Assembly: GCF_019320115.1 (NCBI RefSeq)
Contig: NC_089598.1
Span: 82,604,059 to 82,668,058, forward strand
Direction: 5' to 3'
DNA length: 64,000 nucleotides
DNA from: Miscanthus floridulus
Lineage: Eukaryota > Streptophyta > Magnoliopsida > Poales > Poaceae
Position 1 is the stretch's first letter. Each line of letters starts with the position of its first letter. The position numbers and the translations under genes were made by a program. This document shows, piece by piece, positions 58,511-64,000 of the stretch. The notes beneath the pieces were generated by a model, which did no database searches, was not told where the DNA came from, and worked only from the letters and a program-made list of their open reading frames with translations.

Positions 58511-59796
58511 CCCAAGCCCTGTCGGGCCTTGGTGGGGGTCGATGTGAGTGGTGTGCGTTACCCCATCCTCGGTTCCTCACAACTGGAGGGCTAAGTTTTG
58601 TCGCTTGTCCCGATCTCTCAGGCTCGAGTGACGTGCTCGGTGAGTTCGCTAACGGGTGTGATCGAGTGGAATCCGGGTCCATCGTTCGTGACGGGGTCGA
58701 CATAGCCCTCTTGTGACATTCCACTACTCCTTTACCTGTAACCCGGTAGATGCCCGGGTCATTCCGGAGACCAACCCGGGTGGCCTAACGGCCTCCCCTC
58801 GATGGAGATTCTGTGGGCTTGGCGAGAGGTTCAGGATCGAACAAGAAGGTTGAGATGACCTAGTCTGCTAGACCTAGCGAGGGCCACACGGGGCTCATCT
58901 ACATTTTTCTCCCCTGGCTCTGTTGGTTGCTCATGTCGAATGAGGCAAACGTCGCTTCATGATGCAACACGGAGTGTTGTGATGCATTTCGCCGCACGTG
59001 CAATGCTTAGTTCCCGAGCCCCCCGGTGGTTCAGGGCCTGAATCGTCTAGGAGGCACGGGCGTATGGGATGGATGCACGTATGGATGTATGAAATGTTTA
59101 TAAGAAAATAGAGGGGGTTTGTAATGTTTACCTTGATGACTTTAGAGTGACAGGGTTTGGAGAGCTTCAGTCAGAAATGTTCAACCGGGACCCGTGCTCG
59201 TCGTTCGTGACGGAGTTGGCATGGCCTATATAGGGCGTCCCTTTGCTTCTTACCTGTCTCTCGGTGTCTATCCTGAGTGATTCGATCGACTCAGGTGGGC
59301 CGATGATCTCCCCCGGCAAAGATCTCATTTTGGGTTTTTCCAGGTCTGGCCTAGGGAAGCGAGGAGCTACCCGCGTGCGGTGGCGCTTCGGTTTTTGTGC
59401 CCGACGTGTGGTACTGGTTGGTCGTGCGGTAGTGGTGGGCCCTGCCCGGGCCACGTCCCATCCGATCAGGAGCCATTCCATCGGGCAGGGCATGTATCGT
59501 CGGTCAGGGCACGTCTCATCAGTCAGGGTGCGTCTTATCTGCATTGAATGGGTAGGGCCATTTTGCCTTCCCCAATCAGCGCACCCCTCCCTAACTGCTG
59601 TTCCATTTTCCTTAAGTAGGAGAAGGGAGAGGGTTTTTGCCCTGTTCTTTTGTCTGTTCCTCGTCTGCCGCCGCCTTTCCTCTTCCTTCTTGCCGTGAGC
59701 GTTCATGAGAGCCGTGGTGGTTTCTATGAAAGAAAAGGGGAGAGAGCAAGGGAGAGGAGAAAAAACTCACAAATCCTTTCGCAATCTCGGAGCACA
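58511..59796. other. Spacer and probable promoter region of the second antisense gene
   Basis: No domain is recognised. Open frames on both strands are GC-driven and short. The 5' end of the transcript for the antisense gene should fall near 59600-59790, where a GA-rich leader precedes the first ATG. Confidence 0.45.
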
Positions 59797-62700
59797 ATGT
59801 CGGACTAGAGGTCGTCCACCGTGAGGGAGTCGGTGTTGAAGTCCTTCATTGCGAAGGGATTTCTGCCACCGAAGGAGGTGGCGCACTGGAGGGTTCCCGG
59901 GAGGGAGGAGTTCCCACAACCTCGACCCAATGAGGTGGTTTCCTTTCTCACCTTCCACGAGCGCGGGCTTGGATACCCTGCACACTGGTTCTTGCGCGAG
60001 CACCTCAATGAATGGGGTCTGGAGCTGCAGCACCTTAATTAGATGGGGGTGCTGCACATTGCCAGCTTCGTCACCGTCTGCGAGGCTTTCTTCCAGCGGC
60101 TATTCTCCGGGAGGAGCCTGACGGTGGGGAACTCGGCCGAGACCGCGTCATTGGGGGGTTTCGCCCTGTAGAGGAAACCGAGCGTGGGAGGCTCATATCC
60201 CATGTACCTCCCCTGCGACTCCAACTGGGGGTGGCATGGGGAATGGTTTTACATCCAGAATTCGGTGACGACGCCATTCTCGGTGTTCACCGGCGGGAGG
60301 TCGGAGAAGCAGGACAACTGGTCATGGGGCTGTGCCAAAACGGAGAAGCACAAGGTGGCGGTCTTCGAGGAGGAGCTCTAGAAGCTCATGAAGCACGGCC
60401 TTGATGGAGTGCGGGTGTTCCACACCCTATACCAGCGTTGGGTCACGCCGTTGGCGGAGAGGAGATGGGCGATGTGGCTGTACAGCGACCCGTCGGACCT
60501 AGACCGCGTGTTGCCAGAGGATCTGTTGGACGACGAGGTCTGGAGTCGCCTTGGCCGGGTGCTGCAGCTGAAGCCCAAAGAGAGGGTCGAAGGGAAGCCC
60601 ATGCCTTTCAACTCCTCGATCGTGTCCAGCCTGGTATGCTCCCTTCTCTTTAGTCCGCACTTCTTCCTCTGCTTTTCCTATTTTTTGATTGGGAGCCATA
60701 CGTTCCGTAGGGGCTTGGGAACTACAAGTCCCGGTCGCACCTTCCCAAGGGTCCAGAGGGCGTGGCCAAGCAGGCCGCTCAGAAGGAGGCGGCAGACGCT
60801 AGGAAGAAGAAGAAGGCCAAGGTGGCCCACTGGAAGTATAAGAAGGAGAAGGAGATTGCCCGGCGTGTGAAGGCCGGGGAGAGGAAGAGCGACGTCGAGT
60901 CCGAGCTCGAGTCGGTGGATCCCACGGATGTGGACGACATGGTTTTCTCCGAGGAGGAGGAAATTCGGGAGGTCGTTGTGACCTCGGTGGAGCGTCGCGA
61001 CCCCACGACGATGTCCGCTAGTGATGAGCAGGAGGCCGCGCGGCGCGCGGTGGCTTCCGCGGTGAGGAAGCGCACGGCAAGCGCGAACGCCATCGGCGAA
61101 CGGGCGGCAAAGCGGACGCGGTCACCGTGCCCTTTGGTGGCATCGTCGGTCCCATCGCCGCTTGTAGCGGATGCGGCCGAGCAAGCCGGGCGGTCCGAGG
61201 AGCAGACTGGCACCTGTGCATCGCTGGGACAGGTGACAACGCGCGACTCGCAGCCAGGGGAGGCCCCGCCTGCCTTGGACGCGGTCGAGCAAGCCGAGTG
61301 GTCTAAGGAGCAGACTAGCGCCCGCGCGTTGTGCGACTCGTAGTCAGAGGATGCCTCGCCCCCCGCTCCGGTCGGGGAGTCCCAAGCCGAGGGGCACGGC
61401 GACCCACAGGCCGGGCAGCAGCCGGTTGGGACGACTCCATCCCTAGCCGAAGTGAGGGGGCACGGGTCACAGCCCAGGGGTGGCCCGTGGCCTGCAGGCC
61501 CGTCAACGTCGGGTCTTGCTTTTAGAGTCGTACCGCTCGCCTCCTGGTACGTTTTTCCTTTGTTTCCTTCCAATCTTTTGTTGTTGAGTCTTTTTGGAGT
61601 GTGACTTACCTGCGCCCTTTGTTAGTGGCCGGGCAATGACGGGGTTGAGCATCGCCCCAACTCCCATGCAGGAGGCATGGAGGCCCACCCTGCAGCGTGT
61701 CGCGATGAGCGGCGGGGGGAACAGCGTGCCGATGGTGAGCCCTTCCCTTTCAGGGGTGGTTGCTAATACGGTGATAGCGGCGGCGGTGGCATTGGTGGCG
61801 ATTTCGGTGCCGATGGAGGTCGCGTCGGAGGTAACCCTTGCGGCCCCTCCTCCACCGACCGTGGTGGAAGAGGAGAGGGAGACCGAGCTCCCTGCCTTGC
61901 CGGGCAGAGGGCTGCATGGCTCACCCTTGTGGTCGGGGCCGAAGGCGCTGGGGGAACATGCGGGCGGGATGGAGTCAGAATGCCCGGCGGCGGTCCATGC
62001 AAGGGAGGTGGTGGACATCCCATCCAATGACGAGGCGGATGATGCAGCGGAGCCGCCGGTGTCATCGCGGGAGCTGGCGGTGGTCCAGTCGGAGGCTGGG
62101 CCCTCCGGCGGGCTGCTGGAGGGTGACCTGGAGTGGCCCTGTCCTGAGGACCCAGCAAAGGTGCGGTTCATCCTCTGGGATTCCCAGGAGTGTCAGCTTT
62201 GGGACATCCTTGGGGAGCAAGGGTACGCCGCGGTGTCCAAACTCACCCAACTGTCCACGAAGCTCGGAGACGCCCAGGAGCAGGTTAAGTCCGCTCAGTA
62301 TTTAGTTGAGGTCGACCTGCAGCTCGCCGTGGAGGTGAGTTTCATGTACTTGTCCTTGACCTTTGAATCTTTTGTTGGTTGCCTTAGCATGCTTGTTTTT
62401 GGTAGAGTCTGAAGGGGATGTCATCCCACAAGTCCTGCTTTCTCCGAATGGAGCACGCCCGGATGGCCGAGCTTGAGCGTCAGCTAGAGTTCGCTCATCG
62501 TGAGTCCTAGGACCGGGCGGCCGAGGCGACCGCGGCAGGGGTGGAGGGGCAGCGTGCAGCTGAGTGGGCGACTGCCACCGAGCAAGGGCTCAAGGCGGCA
62601 AAGGCCTGCCAGGCGAAGACTGAGGCAGGGTTGCGGATGTCCCTGGCAAACACCGAGGTGGTGCTTTGGGAGTCCTTAGCGGCCCTTGAGTTAGAGCGGG

Positions 62701-63629
62701 CCGCCTTGGTGTCTGAGTGGAGCGCCCTGGTGTCGGCATGGAAGGCCCTAGAGGCGGAGCAGAGAGCCCTAGAGGTGGAGCGAAAGGCCCGGTCGGATGC
62801 AGACCGGGAGGTGCTCGCACTCTGGGGCCGGGTGATGGGGACAGAGGATGCGAGCGCCTAGCTGCGTGAGCAGGCGGACCGGCAGGCAGAGGATCTCTCC
62901 ACCCTTGAGAACTTCTGTGTTGGTACATACCTTTTCTATTTTTTGTTGTGTTGGTTTTTCCTTCAGCCTGTTTCTGAGCTTGTCGCTCTTCTTTCAGAGC
63001 TGGGTGGAAAGGTGAAGATGTTGGAGTGGGACCTGGAGACGATCAAGGCGACCTTCAGCCGGAACGCGGAGGAACTGGCCAAGTCCCATGAAGAGCGATG
63101 TGTTCTCGAGGGGGATCTTGACCAGATCCGCAACGTTGCCCAGCTGGTCGTCTCGGAAGTCTTCGGGTTGGTGCCAAGCACTAGCGCGCCCGCCATCCAT
63201 CTGGCGGAGGTCCTGGATGCAGTTTGGGACCTTATCAGGAGTGGGCTATTCTACAGAGCATCGGGGGTGCTGACTTTAGTGGCAACGCACCAGCCAATCC
63301 TGAACTTCGCTGCTATCTGCAGCGGGTATGCTGAAGGCTTGAGCATGGAGGACATCCAGTCGATCAGGGAGGGCTTGCTGCCGCACGCAAGGTCGGTGGC
63401 AGATCAAGTCTCTACCCAGTGGGTGATGGACGTCCGTTGTGAAGACATGGCTAGAAGCATGCGTGGGGAGGACGCTGCCCAGCCTACGAATGGCGCGGAG
63501 CCTGGGTCGGAGGTGAATGTTGCCTGGCTTCAACCAAGCCGAATGTCGTGCCACCGGGGAGTGAGCAGCCCGCGCCCTCGTCGGTCGCACCGACAGCAAA
63601 TGCCGCCGGGCTGGTCCAATAGCTTGTAA
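59797..63629 (+). pseudogene. Second Tat antisense gene, at least five exons, broken by stops
   Basis: Exons fitting GT-AG borders are 59797-60633, 60711-61546, 61626-62334, 62406 to about 62922, and 62998-63629. The N-terminus holds VVSFLTFHERGLGYPAHWF, closely matching the same motif in the copy at 15356. Exon 2 is highly charged (KKKKAKVAHWKYKKEKEIAR) and exon 3 Ala/Pro-rich. Exon 4 is a coiled coil (ALELERAALVSEWSALVSAW), and exon 5 has FAAICSGYAEGLSMEDIQSI. The reading frame starts MSD-stop at 59806, with further stops near 60042, 60168 and 60381, so the copy is inactive. The function is unknown. Confidence 0.72.
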
Positions 63630-64000
63630 AATATAAGTAGTTTAGTGAGTGTAAAAAGTTCAAGCTCGTGGGGGAGCCCCTGTGTAAACATTCTGTGTGC
63701 TTAATGACTACGGTCTGTTTCGTTTTTCTATAATGGAGTCATTCCGTTCAGGGAAGCTTGTTCCCCTTTTGTTCCTTAGTTTTTTCCTTAGCATAATTTT
63801 GTTTTTTATTCTTTCCCTTTCGTACCTACCCATTTGTCCCATAGGCTGCGACCTTGGGAACCCGAGGCATGGCCCACAAGGGTCGGCTGCTCGTAACCAT
63901 AGGGAAAGGCGGGGTGCGATCGGTTGGAATGTTTTTAAAGCAAAGCTACGTAAGGCAAGATAAAGGAACAAACTATCCTTTTGGTTGGGTAGGAAGGAAT
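63630..64000. other. Spacer after the second antisense gene
   Basis: No gene is seen. By analogy with the first element, convergent - strand integrase sequence should begin shortly right of the window. Confidence 0.45.

Overview
This window is a stretch of nuclear DNA from a grass, most likely of the Panicoideae/Andropogoneae type (sorghum, sugarcane, Miscanthus or a relative). The evidence is the GC-rich split cytochrome P450 exons, Tourist- and Stowaway-type MITEs with exact target-site duplications, a CACTA transposon with gag-free TNP2/ORF2 genes, Sirevirus-like Copia LTRs and Tat-lineage Gypsy elements that carry an antisense gene. No bacterial, organellar or viral locus is seen. The species cannot be fixed from sequence alone.

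Only two host genes are well supported. At the left edge (1-1289, + strand) is the 3' part of a cytochrome P450 resembling CYP734A brassinosteroid-inactivating enzymes. Near the middle (41448-42843, - strand) is a complete two-coding-exon gene for a nuclear Agenet (Tudor-like) plus ENT-domain protein, with a probable intron in its 5' UTR.

The rest is layered mobile DNA. From about 4.3 to 31.5 kb lies CACTA (En/Spm) material on the - strand: a decayed ORF2 (4370-8000), non-coding sequence, subterminal repeats, a decayed TNP2 transposase (27579-30468), and a clean terminus at 31531. It is split by a 15.6-kb Tat-lineage Gypsy element (11964-27573) whose gag-pol runs on the - strand and whose extra six-exon antisense gene runs on the + strand (15356-19215). 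From 31.5 to 41.4 kb is host intergenic DNA with MITEs, microsatellites and short tandem duplications. From 46.7 to 57 kb is a nest: a chromovirus (Gypsy) LTR and integrase tail on the - strand, broken by a LINE with a 17-bp target duplication; Sirevirus-like LTRs starting at 49114, 52130 and 56081; a short Gypsy LTR with its primer-binding site (49838-50232); and a 22-unit GC-rich minisatellite (51219-52129). A 100-N assembly gap (56905-57004) follows. The right end (57009-64000) is the 3' LTR, tandem repeats and antisense gene of a second, diverged Tat element; its pol should lie beyond 64000.

The most interesting signal is the pair of Tat antisense genes. They share an N-terminal motif, a C-terminal domain, a coiled-coil middle and the position and phase of the first intron, despite being in clearly different elements. 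This architecture is known for the Tat lineage, so it is not claimed as new, but the function of the protein is unknown.
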